From Agromyces italicus DSM 16388 (GTDB lineage: Bacteria; Actinomycetota; Actinomycetes; Actinomycetales; Microbacteriaceae), in contig NZ_ATXF01000005.1 of NCBI RefSeq assembly GCF_000421545.1, forward strand, positions 372,001 to 436,000: 64,000 nucleotides of DNA, written 5' to 3'. The notes beneath the pieces were generated by a model. That model was not told the origin of the DNA. It was given only the letters and a program-made list of their open reading frames with translations, and did no database searches. Of this stretch, positions 53,506-61,511 are shown one piece after another. The position numbers and the translations under genes were made by a program. Positions within the stretch are counted from its first letter, which is position 1; every line of letters begins with the position of its first letter.

Positions 53506-54354
53506 TTACGGCTTCGCGATCCTCGCGTAGGAGTCGGGCCGGCGGTCGCGGTAGAACTGCCAGTCGTCGCGCATCTGCTGCACCATGTCGAGGTCGAGGT
53601 CGCGCACGAGCAGCTCCTCGTGCTCGCTCGAGCCGCGCTCGCCGACGAAGTCGCCGCGCGGGTCGATGACCTGGCTCGTGCCGTAGAAGTCGACGGCGAG
53701 GTCGCCGTACTCGTTGTCCTCGCGGCCGACCCGGTTGGGCTGCAGCACGAAGTAGCCGTTCGCGACGGCGGCGCACGGCCCCTCGACCTCCCACAGGCGG
53801 TTCGAGAGCCCGGGCTTCGTCGCGTTCGGATTGAAGACCAGGTGCGCGTCGTTCAGGCCGAGCTCGCGCCAGCCCTCGGGGAAGTGGCGGTCGTAGCAGA
53901 TGTACATGCCGACGCGGCCGACGGCGGTCTCGAAGACGGGGTAGCCGAGGTTGCCGGGACGGAAGTAGAACTTCTCCCAGAAGCGGTCGAGGTGCGGCAG
54001 GTGGTGCTTGCGGTACTTGCCGAGGATGGTTCCGTCGGCGTCGACGAGCACGGAGGTGTTGTAGTAGACGCCCGTCTCGGCCTCTTCGTAGATCGGCAGC
54101 ACGCAGACGACCCCGAGCTCCTTCGCGAGGTCGGCGAAGCGCTGCACGATGGGCCCCTCGGCCGACTCGGCGAAGCGGTAGTACTTCTGGTCCTGCGTGA
54201 TGCCGAAGTACGGGCCGTAGAACAGCTCTTGGAAGCAGACGACCTCGGCGCCCTGCGCCTTCGCATCGCGGGCGAACTGCTCGTGCTTGTCGAGCATCGA
54301 GGCCTTGTCGCCGGTCCACGTGGTCTGCGTGATGGCCGCTCTGACGATCGTCAT
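53506..54354 (-). CDS. Beta-ureidopropionase (nitrilase superfamily)
   Basis: 282 residues. The catalytic triad is Glu43 (CFQELFYGPYF), Lys116 (GKYRKHHLP) and Cys153 (YICYDRHFPE). EKFYFRPGNLGYPVFET and VFNPNATKPGLSNRLWEVE closely resemble the eukaryotic beta-ureidopropionase pattern. It splits N-carbamoyl-beta-alanine to beta-alanine, NH3 and CO2. As first gene of the operon, with hydA next, the pathway role is well supported. The ATG has the RBS CAGGAGAC. It is divergent from a MocR-type regulator. Confidence 0.93.
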   Translation of the reverse strand: MTIVRAAITQTTWTGDKASMLDKHEQFARDAKAQGAEVVCFQELFYGPYFGITQDQKYYRFAESAEGPIVQRFADLAKELGVVCVLPIYEEAETGVYYNTSVLVDADGTILGKYRKHHLPHLDRFWEKFYFRPGNLGYPVFETAVGRVGMYICYDRHFPEGWRELGLNDAHLVFNPNATKPGLSNRLWEVEGPCAAVANGYFVLQPNRVGREDNEYGDLAVDFYGTSQVIDPRGDFVGERGSSEHEELLVRDLDLDMVQQMRDDWQFYRDRRPDSYARIAKP

Positions 54355-54465
54355 GAATGTCTCCTGAGTCGGGCGGCGCCATTGCCGTTCACTCGAGGAT
54401 CGCCTGGCGTGGTGCTCGTGTCAGGTGCTCGCCGGGTGGTGCTGCGACGCCGAGATGTACCGATT

Positions 54466-54530
54466 GAACTGCCGGTGGAACTGCCGAACCAGGGGCTTGT
54501 GGCCCGTTCTGTTATTGTTCGGCTTGAACA
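54466..54530. promoter_or_regulatory. Direct repeat and palindrome between pyrimidine operon and its MocR regulator
   Basis: GAACTGCCG occurs at 54466-54474 and 54478-54486, 12 nt apart in the same orientation, and TGTTC-GGCTT-GAACA forms a palindrome at 54516-54530. The region is A/T-richer than its surroundings. MocR proteins typically bind direct repeats, so the first pair is a good operator candidate for the divergent operon. Confidence 0.5.
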
Positions 54531-54596
54531 TTTCTCTTCTGTTTCACTCTGTGACGCTGTGGTTACATATCTTGTCCCTTGCGCGGTTCGGAGGCA

Positions 54597-56009
54597 ATGG
54601 TGGTGTCAGGTATTCGAATGGATGCCTCGCGATTGATCGAACTCGCCGAGTTCACCGATGCCTCGCCGCGCACGATCGCCGGCGACGTCGCCCGGCTCGT
54701 GAACGGCGGCGAACTCGCCGCGGGCGACCGACTGCCCACCGTGCGCGAGCTCGCCGCCGCCTTGAGCGTCAGCCCCGCGACGATCAGCCAGGCGTGGCAG
54801 GCCCTCGCCCGCGCGGGCGTCATCGAGAGCCGGGGCCGCGCCGGCAGCTTCGTGCGCGGTGCCGAAGCACTCCGGCTCGCCCCGCGCATGCGCGGCATGG
54901 CCGCCCCCGACGACCCCGTGCGGCTCGACCTCTCGCGCGGCACCCCCGACCCGCTGCTGCTGCCCGCCCTCGGCCCCGCGCTCTCGCGCGTCTCGACGCG
55001 GGCCGAGACCGGCAGCTACCAGGCCGAACCCGTCATCCCCGCGCTCGCCCGCGCCCTGCGCGACTCGTGGCCGAGCGACGCCGAGTCGATCATGGTCGTC
55101 GACGGCGCCCTCGACGCGATCTCGCGCACGCTCGAGGAGCTCGTACGCTTCGGCGATCGGGTGGTCGTCGAGAGCCCCGGGTTCCCGCCGTTCCTCGACC
55201 TGCTCGACGTGCTCGGCGCGGTCGCGGTGCCGGTGCGGCTCGACGAGCACGGCATGGTGCCCGAGGCGCTCGCCGTCGCACTGCGCAAACGGCCGGCGGC
55301 CGTGCTGCTGCAGCCGCGCGCACAGAACCCGACCGGGGCATCCATGACCGCCGAACGCGCCGAAGCGCTCGCCCGCACCATCGCGAACGCCGAACGCGTC
55401 GACGACCTCGTCGTCATCGAAGACGACCACTCGGGCCTCATCTCGATCGAGGGCGACGTGACCCTCGGCACCTGGCTGCCCGGTCGCGTCGTGCATGTGC
55501 GCAGCTTCTCGAAGTCGCACGGCCCCGACCTGCGCATCGCCGCCCTCGGCGGGCCGCGCGAGCTCGTCGAGCACATCGCCGGGCGTCGCATGCTCGGCCC
55601 CGGCTGGACGTCGCGCATGGTGCAGACGATCCTGCTCGACCTGCTCACCGACGGCGCCTCGATCGACGCCGTCACCGAGGCGCGACGGCAGTACTTCACG
55701 CGCCAGCGCATGCTCGGCGACGCGCTCCGCGAGCGCGGCGTCGCCGTGCGGCACGCCGACGGCATCAACCTCTGGATGCCGGTGCTCGGCGAGCGCTCGG
55801 CGCTCGTGCAACTCGCGGTCGCGGGCATCAGGGTCGCCGCCGGTTCCCCCTTCCTCGCCGCGAACGGCACGGATGCCACGGGCGCGGGCCGGACGCGACG
55901 CCCGGTCGAGTTCGTGCGCGTCACGGTCGGCCTCGTGCGCGACGACGTCGACGGGGTGGCCGACGCGCTCGCGACGGCCGCGCAGCACGTCGTGGCGGGA
56001 GGCTACTGA
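54597..56009 (+). CDS. MocR-family regulator (GntR HTH plus aminotransferase domain), likely controls pyrimidine operon
   Basis: About 470 residues. The GntR winged helix is at ~25-95 (ARLVNGGELAAGDRLPTVRE, LAAALSVSPATISQAWQALA). The aminotransferase-like domain follows, with LLQPRAQNPTGASMTAERAE, VIEDDHSGLISIEGD and the PLP lysine in VRSFSKSHGPDLR. The start could be ATG 54597 or GTG 54600/54603; GGAGG at 54590-54594 fits the GTGs slightly better. It is divergent from the beta-ureidopropionase gene, so a beta-alanine or PLP adduct may be the signal (inference). Confidence 0.9.
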   Translation: MVVSGIRMDASRLIELAEFTDASPRTIAGDVARLVNGGELAAGDRLPTVRELAAALSVSPATISQAWQALARAGVIESRGRAGSFVRGAEALRLAPRMRGMAAPDDPVRLDLSRGTPDPLLLPALGPALSRVSTRAETGSYQAEPVIPALARALRDSWPSDAESIMVVDGALDAISRTLEELVRFGDRVVVESPGFPPFLDLLDVLGAVAVPVRLDEHGMVPEALAVALRKRPAAVLLQPRAQNPTGASMTAERAEALARTIANAERVDDLVVIEDDHSGLISIEGDVTLGTWLPGRVVHVRSFSKSHGPDLRIAALGGPRELVEHIAGRRMLGPGWTSRMVQTILLDLLTDGASIDAVTEARRQYFTRQRMLGDALRERGVAVRHADGINLWMPVLGERSALVQLAVAGIRVAAGSPFLAANGTDATGAGRTRRPVEFVRVTVGLVRDDVDGVADALATAAQHVVAGGY

Positions 56010-56021
56010 GGGCGGTGCCGG

Positions 56022-56489
56022 TTACGGCGCGAGCCCGAAGCCGAAGACGAGGACGTTGCTGAGCACTGCGGGCGCCGCCATGATGCCGATCCCTCCGATG
56101 AGACCGGTCAGCGCAGGCCTGCGGCCCGATCCGTCGAGCCGACCGGCACGACTCAGCCCGATCGCACCGAACACGATCGCGAGCCCCGTCAGGGCCGTCA
56201 CGGGTATCGACCCGATCAACGCCACCAAGGTGCCCACCGTCTTGACCGTGGAGTTCGGCAGCAGCATCAGACAGATCGGCACGATCCAGAAGAGGACGGC
56301 GATCGGCAACGCCCAGAGGAACAGCGCCCGCGCCCGCTGCGCGGCGGTGTTCACTCCGCGATCGGCCGGCTTCGACCGGAAGTCCTCGTCGGACCATTCG
56401 CGACCGTCCCACCAGCGGAGCAGATCAGGTGCCTCGGGATCGTCGTACCACCCGGGCGGCGTGGCCGACGGTTGGAGACCATGAGTCAA
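56022..56489 (-). CDS. DUF2510-domain membrane protein
   Basis: 155 residues. The N-terminal ~30 residues (PPGWYDDPEAPDLLRWWDGR, EW) are the DUF2510 'PGWYxDP...RWWDG' motif. There follow ~25 hydrophilic residues and three hydrophobic spans (~56-76, 85-108, 125-152). DUF2510 proteins are common in actinobacteria and of unknown function. The end lies 12 nt from the end of the convergent MocR gene. Confidence 0.85.
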   Translation of the reverse strand: MTHGLQPSATPPGWYDDPEAPDLLRWWDGREWSDEDFRSKPADRGVNTAAQRARALFLWALPIAVLFWIVPICLMLLPNSTVKTVGTLVALIGSIPVTALTGLAIVFGAIGLSRAGRLDGSGRRPALTGLIGGIGIMAAPAVLSNVLVFGFGLAP

Positions 56490-56582
56490 CGCGCACCCTC
56501 CTTCGATCGAAGGCCATTCTGCATGAACCGCGGGGCGGATCGCTGCTCATCCGGCGTCGGCGCCGCCGAATAGGCTCGCCCC

Positions 56583-56972
56583 ATGGCCGACCTCGACGAC
56601 ATCCGCCGCATCGCGGCCGGGCTGCCGGGCAGCGAAGAGCGGGCGATGACCGGCGGCGCCGCATGGTTCGTGCGCAACAAGCTCTTCGTCTGGGAGTGCC
56701 ACCCGTGGCCGAGCATCCCCGACGACATGCGCGAGGTCATCGCCGCCGAGCTCGTGGTCGGGGTGAAGGTCGCCGACCCGGTCGACGCGCTCGCTCTCCG
56801 TGAGATGCAGCCCGAGGTGTTCCTGCGCGCGACGACCCGGTGGGGCGAGCCGAAGGTCGCGTTCCGCATGGCAGGCATCGCCGACGACCACCTCGACGAG
56901 CTCGTGACCGAGGCGTGGCGGGTGCAGGCGCCGAGGTATCTGCGGCGCGAGTTCGGGTTCGACGACGCGTAG
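56583..56972 (+). CDS. MmcQ/YjbR family protein
   Basis: 129 residues. DDIRRIAAGLPGSEERAMTG at the start, KLFVWECHPW in the middle and DDHLDELVTEAWRVQAPRYL near the end fit the MmcQ/YjbR double-wing DNA-binding-like fold (CyaY-like). Function is unknown. The ATG lies 7 nt after TAGGCT. Confidence 0.85.
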   Translation: MADLDDIRRIAAGLPGSEERAMTGGAAWFVRNKLFVWECHPWPSIPDDMREVIAAELVVGVKVADPVDALALREMQPEVFLRATTRWGEPKVAFRMAGIADDHLDELVTEAWRVQAPRYLRREFGFDDA

Positions 56973-56993
56973 GTGTCGCCGCCCCGACGACGA

Positions 56994-57461
56994 CTACCGG
57001 CGGTCTCGCGGATCGGCCGCTTCACGCCGTTCGGTGAGTGCCGTGAAGGTGACCTCGTACTCGCCGTCCGGCCAGAGCAGCACCCGATGAACGAACCGCC
57101 CGTCCGGCTCGAGGTCGATCTCGTCGTAGACGATCTCGGTCTCAGCGTCGAACAGCCGGAGGGATTCGATCGTCGCCCCGGGCTCCAGGCGAAGTTCCGG
57201 ATCGATGTACGTCAGTTCGATGAACTCGTAGCCGACCTGCAGATCGCCGATGAGCGCGCGGAGCACCAACGCCTCGCCCGGTCGCAAGTCGAAGACATGA
57301 ACTTGCGCGTCGTGCAGGTTGATTCCGTCTGCCAAGCGTTCGGCACCCGACGTAAGACCCGGCAGCACGAGCGCACGCTGGGCCTCGTACGCCTGCCAGC
57401 GCTCTCTCACCTCATCGTCGCCGAGTGAGCCGAATGCCCATTCTCGAGTGAGCCACTTCAT
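56994..57461 (-). CDS. Hypothetical protein, possibly DUF4085-like
   Basis: 155 residues beginning MKWLTREWAFGSLGDDEVRE. Residues 60-150 form a beta-rich, acidic domain (VHVFDLRPGEALVLRALIGD, IELTYIDPELRLEPG, EVTFTALTERREAAD). No membrane span or Cys is seen. The start resembles DUF4085 proteins, but I am not sure. The longer upstream frame overlaps the NYN gene and is spurious. Confidence 0.7.
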   Translation of the reverse strand: MKWLTREWAFGSLGDDEVRERWQAYEAQRALVLPGLTSGAERLADGINLHDAQVHVFDLRPGEALVLRALIGDLQVGYEFIELTYIDPELRLEPGATIESLRLFDAETEIVYDEIDLEPDGRFVHRVLLWPDGEYEVTFTALTERREAADPRDRR

Positions 57462-57518
57462 CGTCACGTTCGAGAATCTATTCGCCTCTGGCACGTGGCG
57501 CGGTGCCATGCTGGTCGG

Positions 57519-58250
57519 ATGTCGCAGCCGAACGACCTTCTCGCCGTCCTCATCGACGCCGACAACGTGCCGCCGTCGAAGATCGGGGCCGTCCTCACCG
57601 AGGTCGCACGCTTCGGCACCGCCTCGGTCAAGCGCGTCTACGGCGACTGGACCACGCCGAACCTCGGCAGCTGGAAGTCCGTCGCGAGCGAGCACGTGAT
57701 CCAGCCGATGCAGCAGTTCGCGAACACCGTCGGTAAGAACGCCACCGACAGCGCGCTCATCATCGACGCGATGGACCTGCTGTATACGGGGCGATTCCGC
57801 GGATTCTGCATCGTGTCGTCCGACAGCGACTTCACCCGGCTCGCGTCGCGCATCCGCGAAGAGGGCGTCACCGTCCACGGTTTCGGCGAGCGCAAGACGC
57901 CCGAGGCGTTCCGGAACGCGTGTGACCAGTTCACCTACCTCGAGGTGCTCGACGAGCCCGCGGCGGAGAGCACGGCGCCGGTTTCGACCCGCATTCCCGG
58001 CCCGAAGCTGCGCAGCGACACCAAGCTCGTGCACGGTCTGCGGACGAGCGTGTCCACGGCATCGGGCGAAGACGGCTGGGCGAACCTCGCTCCGGTCGGC
58101 CTGCTCATGCGCAAGCAGCACCCCGACTTCGACCCGCGCAACTGGGGCTATGCGAAGCTCTCGGACCTCGTTCGCGCGACCGAGCTTTTCGTGGTCGAAT
58201 CGCGCCCGGGCGGCGTGCGAGTGCAGAGCCGGAAGAAGAACGGCGTCTGA
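57519..58250 (+). CDS. NYN-domain (PIN-like) nuclease with C-terminal OST-HTH/LOTUS domain
   Basis: 243 residues. The N-terminal NYN domain has acidic residues in LIDADNVPPSKIG, ALIIDAMDLLY and IVSSDSDFTRLASRI, plus VHGFGERKTPEAFRNAC. The C-terminal ~70 residues (WANLAPVGLLMRKQHPDFDP, LSDLVRATELFVVESRPGG) form an OST-HTH/LOTUS winged helix, an RNA-binding module. This is the LabA/MARF1-like arrangement, suggesting an RNA-guided or structure-specific RNase; the substrate is unknown. The ATG at 57519 lies 6 nt after CATGCT. Confidence 0.88.
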   Translation: MSQPNDLLAVLIDADNVPPSKIGAVLTEVARFGTASVKRVYGDWTTPNLGSWKSVASEHVIQPMQQFANTVGKNATDSALIIDAMDLLYTGRFRGFCIVSSDSDFTRLASRIREEGVTVHGFGERKTPEAFRNACDQFTYLEVLDEPAAESTAPVSTRIPGPKLRSDTKLVHGLRTSVSTASGEDGWANLAPVGLLMRKQHPDFDPRNWGYAKLSDLVRATELFVVESRPGGVRVQSRKKNGV

Positions 58251-58317
58251 AAGTCTCCACGCCCGATCGGCGCTCGCCGCCACGTCGGGGTCCCGAGGCA
58301 ACTCTGGGCACTTCGCT

Positions 58318-58791
58318 TCACCGGGCGAACCCTCGAATCTTGAGATGCCCCCACGCTGCGGCCTGCATCAGCCCCCAGATGATCATCCCGAGCGCGAGCG
58401 CCCAGGGGACGAACGGTCCCACGCTCATCCAGCCGGCTGCGTGGACGATGTCATTTTCCGTGTCACTGATGATCCCCGTCGGCTGGTACCCGGCTCGGAC
58501 CGAGCCCCCCGGCTCGACCCAGCCGTCGAGGCGAATGTCGGTCTCGGTGATGGTCCGATCGTCTGACACCCAGGTACCGATGCTGCTGCACCCTTTGCGA
58601 GTCTCCTGGCAGTACTCCTCGGTGAACGTCCCCCAGACGACCGGTTCCTGCGCGTCGATGGTTGTGATGACGGCCAGTACGAGAAAGATGAGCGCGAACG
58701 CCCCGATCATCACGTAGACGGCGACCCGTTGAACGCCACGAACCGCGCGCGAACGTGCGCTGCCCTGTCGGCCTCGTCGGTCACCTGACAT
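58318..58791 (-). CDS. Hypothetical protein with two membrane spans
   Basis: 157 residues. A basic N-terminus (SGDRRGRQGSARSRAVRGVQ) precedes a membrane span at ~27-48 (VMIGAFALIFLVLAVIT). There follows an outside segment of ~75 residues with two Cys (EEYCQETRKGCSSIGTW), then a second span at ~125-146 (FVPWALALGMIIWGLMQAAA). The two Cys may form a disulfide. The layout recalls DUF3592 proteins, but the match is weak. Function is unknown. Confidence 0.72.
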   Translation of the reverse strand: MSGDRRGRQGSARSRAVRGVQRVAVYVMIGAFALIFLVLAVITTIDAQEPVVWGTFTEEYCQETRKGCSSIGTWVSDDRTITETDIRLDGWVEPGGSVRAGYQPTGIISDTENDIVHAAGWMSVGPFVPWALALGMIIWGLMQAAAWGHLKIRGFAR

Positions 58792-58879
58792 CGGACCCAC
58801 GGGCGGGAGTCGAACGAGCGATGTCCGGATACACGTCGCGATCCTATGCGGCCGCGGCCTCGCACGGCAGACTGACCCC

Positions 58880-59965
58880 GTGAGCCAGCGCAGCCGGGCA
58901 TGGGTGCTGCACGTCGACCTCGACCAGTTCATCGCGGCGGTCGAGGTGCTGCGGCGCCCCGAGCTCGCGGGCAAGCCGGTGATCGTCGGCGGCCGGGGCG
59001 ATCCGACCGAGCGAGCGGTCGTGTCGACCGCGTCGTACGAGGCGCGGGAGTTCGGCGTCGGATCGGGCATGCCGTTGCGGATCGCGGCGCGCAAGGCGCC
59101 GGAGGCGATCATCCTGCCGGTCGACCACGAGGCGTACACCGCGGCATCCGAGGAGGTGATGGCGACGCTGCGCGCGCAGCCCGGGGCGACGGTGCAGGTC
59201 CTCGGCTGGGACGAGGCGTTCGTCGGCGTCGAGACCGACGAGCCCGAGTCGACGGCGCGAGACCTGCAGCGCGCGGTGCTCGAGCGCACCCGGCTGCACT
59301 GCAGCGTGGGCATCGGCGACACGCTCGTACGCGCCAAGGTCGCGACGGGGTTCGGCAAGCCGCAGGGCGTGTTCCGGCTGACCGCGGAGAACTGGCTCGA
59401 GGTCATGGGCGACCGGCCCACGAAGGAGATGTGGGGCATCGGCACGAAGATCTCGCGGCGCCTGGCCGCGCTCGGCATCACGACGATCGGCGAGCTCGCC
59501 GCGGCCGACCCCGAGGCCGCCGGACTCGTCGCCGAGTTCGGCCCGCGCATGGGCCCCTGGTACGCGCAGCTCGGGCGCGGCGAGGGCGCACGCGTCGTCG
59601 ACGACACCCCCTGGGTCGCGCGCGGCCACAGCCGCGAGACGACCTATCAGCACGACCTCGTCGAGGCGTCCGAGATCGAGGGCGCGATCCGAGAACTGGC
59701 CTCGCAGGTGCTCGCGGATGTCACGGCCGAGGGCCGCCCGGTCGTCGGCCTCGCACTCAAGGTGCGGTACGCGCCGTTCATCACGAAGACGTTCACCAAG
59801 AAGATCGCCGAGACCGGCGACCACGAGGTCGTGCTCGCGCGCATGCTCGAGCTCGCCGGCCGCATCGAACCCGATCGGCCGGTGCGCCTGCTCGGCCTGC
59901 GCGCCGAGATGCGGATGCCCGACGAGGCGCGCGACGGGCACACGCCTACCCGCAGCGGGTGGTGA
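58880..59965 (+). CDS. dinB: Y-family DNA polymerase IV, DinB2-like with non-aromatic steric gate
   Basis: 361 residues. The palm metal ligands are Asp13 (VDLDQF) and Asp111/Glu112 (GWDEAF). STASYEAREFGVGSGMPLR is the usual fingers segment, the little finger follows from ~245, and no beta-clamp motif is obvious at the C-terminus. At the steric-gate position, where most DinB have Phe/Tyr, Ile18 is found. With the GWDEA motif this groups it with mycobacterial DinB2, which has Leu there and uses ribonucleotides. The GTG start lies 6 nt after CAGACT. It is followed by cofD, 39 nt before the latter's -10-like hexamer. Confidence 0.9.
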   Translation: MSQRSRAWVLHVDLDQFIAAVEVLRRPELAGKPVIVGGRGDPTERAVVSTASYEAREFGVGSGMPLRIAARKAPEAIILPVDHEAYTAASEEVMATLRAQPGATVQVLGWDEAFVGVETDEPESTARDLQRAVLERTRLHCSVGIGDTLVRAKVATGFGKPQGVFRLTAENWLEVMGDRPTKEMWGIGTKISRRLAALGITTIGELAAADPEAAGLVAEFGPRMGPWYAQLGRGEGARVVDDTPWVARGHSRETTYQHDLVEASEIEGAIRELASQVLADVTAEGRPVVGLALKVRYAPFITKTFTKKIAETGDHEVVLARMLELAGRIEPDRPVRLLGLRAEMRMPDEARDGHTPTRSGW

Positions 59966-60013
59966 ACGCCGGGGCGTCGCTCACGCGCTGAGCGCACGGC
60001 TAGCGTGGGATCC

Positions 60014-61027
60014 GTGAAGATCACGGTGCTCGCCGGCGGAGTCGGCGGTTCGAAGTTCGTGCTGGGCGTCCGCGAGGAGTGCGCGCGGCGGTGGCCCGGT
60101 GCCGACGGCAGCGCCGAGGCATCCAGCGCGGAGATCACCGTGATCGTGAACACCGGCGACGACGTGTGGCTCGCCGGCGTGCGGCTCATGCCCGACTTCG
60201 ATTCGCTGCTCTACGCGCTCGCGGGCGTGAACGACACCGAGCGCGGATGGGGCCGTGCCGGCGAGACCGAGCGCGTCGCGGCCGAGCTCCGCGAGTGGGG
60301 CGTCGGCTGGCCGTGGTTCACCCTCGGCGACCTCGACCTCGGCACCCACCTCGCCCGCACGTCGTGGCTGCGCGACGGCCTCACCCCGTCGCAGATCGGC
60401 GAGCGCCTGCAGCGGCGCTGGCCGCTCGGGGTTCGGCTCATCCCGGCGACCGACACCGAGGTCGACACGTGGGTGCGGGTCGCCGACCCCGAGGCTCCCG
60501 GCGGCGAGCGCGAGATGCACTTCCAGGAGTGGTGGACCCGCCACCGCGCCGCCCTGCCGGCGCTCGCGTTCACGCAGCGCAACCTCGACGCGGCGCGACC
60601 CGCACCCGGCGTCGCCGAGGCGATCGCCGACGCCGACGCCGTGCTCGTTGCGCCGTCGAACCCGGTCGTCTCGATCGGTACGATCCTCTCGATCCCGGGC
60701 ATCCGCGAGGCGCTCGCGGCGACCGCGGCCCCGGTCGTCGGCGTCTCCCCCATCATCGGCGGAAAGGTGGTGCGCGGCATGGCCGACGCCTGCCTGCCGG
60801 TCATCGGCGTCGACACGACCGCCGAGGGAGTCGGTCTCCACTACGGTGCGCGATCGGCCGGCAGCCTGCTCGACGCCTGGCTCGTCGACGAGACGGATGC
60901 CTCGGCGCTCGACCCGCTCGCCGACGCCGGCCTCATCGCGGCGGCGACCCCGCTGTGGATGCGCGACCTCGACACCTCGGCCGCCCTCGCCGGCGCCGCG
61001 CTCGACCTCGCCGCATCGGTCGCGTAG
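60014..61027 (+). CDS. cofD: 2-phospho-L-lactate transferase (coenzyme F420 biosynthesis)
   Basis: 337 residues. The N-terminal KITVLAGGVGGSKFVLGV and NTGDDVWLAGVRLMPDFDSL form the lactyl-2-diphospho-5'-guanosine/Fo binding site. VLVAPSNPVVSIGTILSIPG and VGVSPIIGGKVVRGMADACL are also family signatures. It joins the phospholactate (or phosphoenolpyruvate) moiety to Fo to give F420-0 or its dehydro form; in actinobacteria the homologue is called FbiA. The GTG at 60014 is favoured because TAGCGT (60001-60006) lies 7 nt before it. FbiB/C are not in the window. Confidence 0.95.
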   Translation: MKITVLAGGVGGSKFVLGVREECARRWPGADGSAEASSAEITVIVNTGDDVWLAGVRLMPDFDSLLYALAGVNDTERGWGRAGETERVAAELREWGVGWPWFTLGDLDLGTHLARTSWLRDGLTPSQIGERLQRRWPLGVRLIPATDTEVDTWVRVADPEAPGGEREMHFQEWWTRHRAALPALAFTQRNLDAARPAPGVAEAIADADAVLVAPSNPVVSIGTILSIPGIREALAATAAPVVGVSPIIGGKVVRGMADACLPVIGVDTTAEGVGLHYGARSAGSLLDAWLVDETDASALDPLADAGLIAAATPLWMRDLDTSAALAGAALDLAASVA

Positions 61028-61067
61028 TCCCCACGCTCGCAGCGCGAGACCCCGGACCTGGACCACG

Positions 61068-61118
61068 GCCTCGGTCTCGGCCTCGGTCTCGGTCTCAGCC
61101 TCGGCCTCGGTCTCGGTC
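61068..61118. repeat. Hexanucleotide microsatellite (GYCTCG)n
   Basis: About eight consecutive 6-nt units GCCTCG or GTCTCG run from 61068 to 61115, with one GTCTCA, in the spacer after cofD. The unit GTCTCG alternates with GCCTCG. No credible gene covers it. Confidence 0.75.
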
Positions 61119-61239
61119 CGCATCGGGATCCGAGGTGCTGATCGGCATCGGTCACCAGACGGGGCGGCCCGCCGGGTCCGTCGAACAGCGACTGAGCTGG
61201 TCACGTCAGCACTCGGGCGCGGGGTTCGCGTTCGCGGGT

Positions 61240-61379
61240 GTGTGGCCGTGTGGCCATGTGGCCGGACCCGGAGTGGCCATGTGGCCATGTGGCCGGACCC
61301 GGAGTGGCCGTGTGGTCGGACCCGGAGTGGCCGTGTGGCCATGTGGCCGGACCCGGAGTGGCCATGCGGCCATGTGGCC
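61240..61379. repeat. 31-nt minisatellite (GGACCCGGAGTGGCC...)
   Basis: Four units starting GGACCCGGAGTGGCC at 61264, 61295, 61318 and 61349; three are 31 nt and one is 23 nt (missing 8 nt). Within each unit GTGGCCAT is itself repeated. The array is preceded by partial GTGTGGCC units. It lies in the 484-nt non-coding stretch between cofD and the VOC gene; the rest of that stretch shows no gene. Confidence 0.8.
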
Positions 61380-61511
61380 GGGCTCGCGGGATGGAACCTC
61401 GCCGGGCGGGTCGCAGGAGCATACGACGCGGGCGGCACGCCACATCGGCGCGCCGCCCGGTTCGTCCTGCGATTCGTCACGACGCCGCGAACAGCGGCTG
61501 AACCGAGCGCG

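Noticed and set aside
61240..61379. Regular repeats that might be a CRISPR array
   Set aside because: The units are directly adjacent without unique spacers, lack the usual repeat structure, and no cas gene is near; it is a minisatellite.
59981..61480. Minus-strand frame over cofD and the tandem repeats giving Thr-Glu and His-Met-Ala repeats
   Set aside because: It covers cofD antisense and simply translates the microsatellite; no start or RBS.
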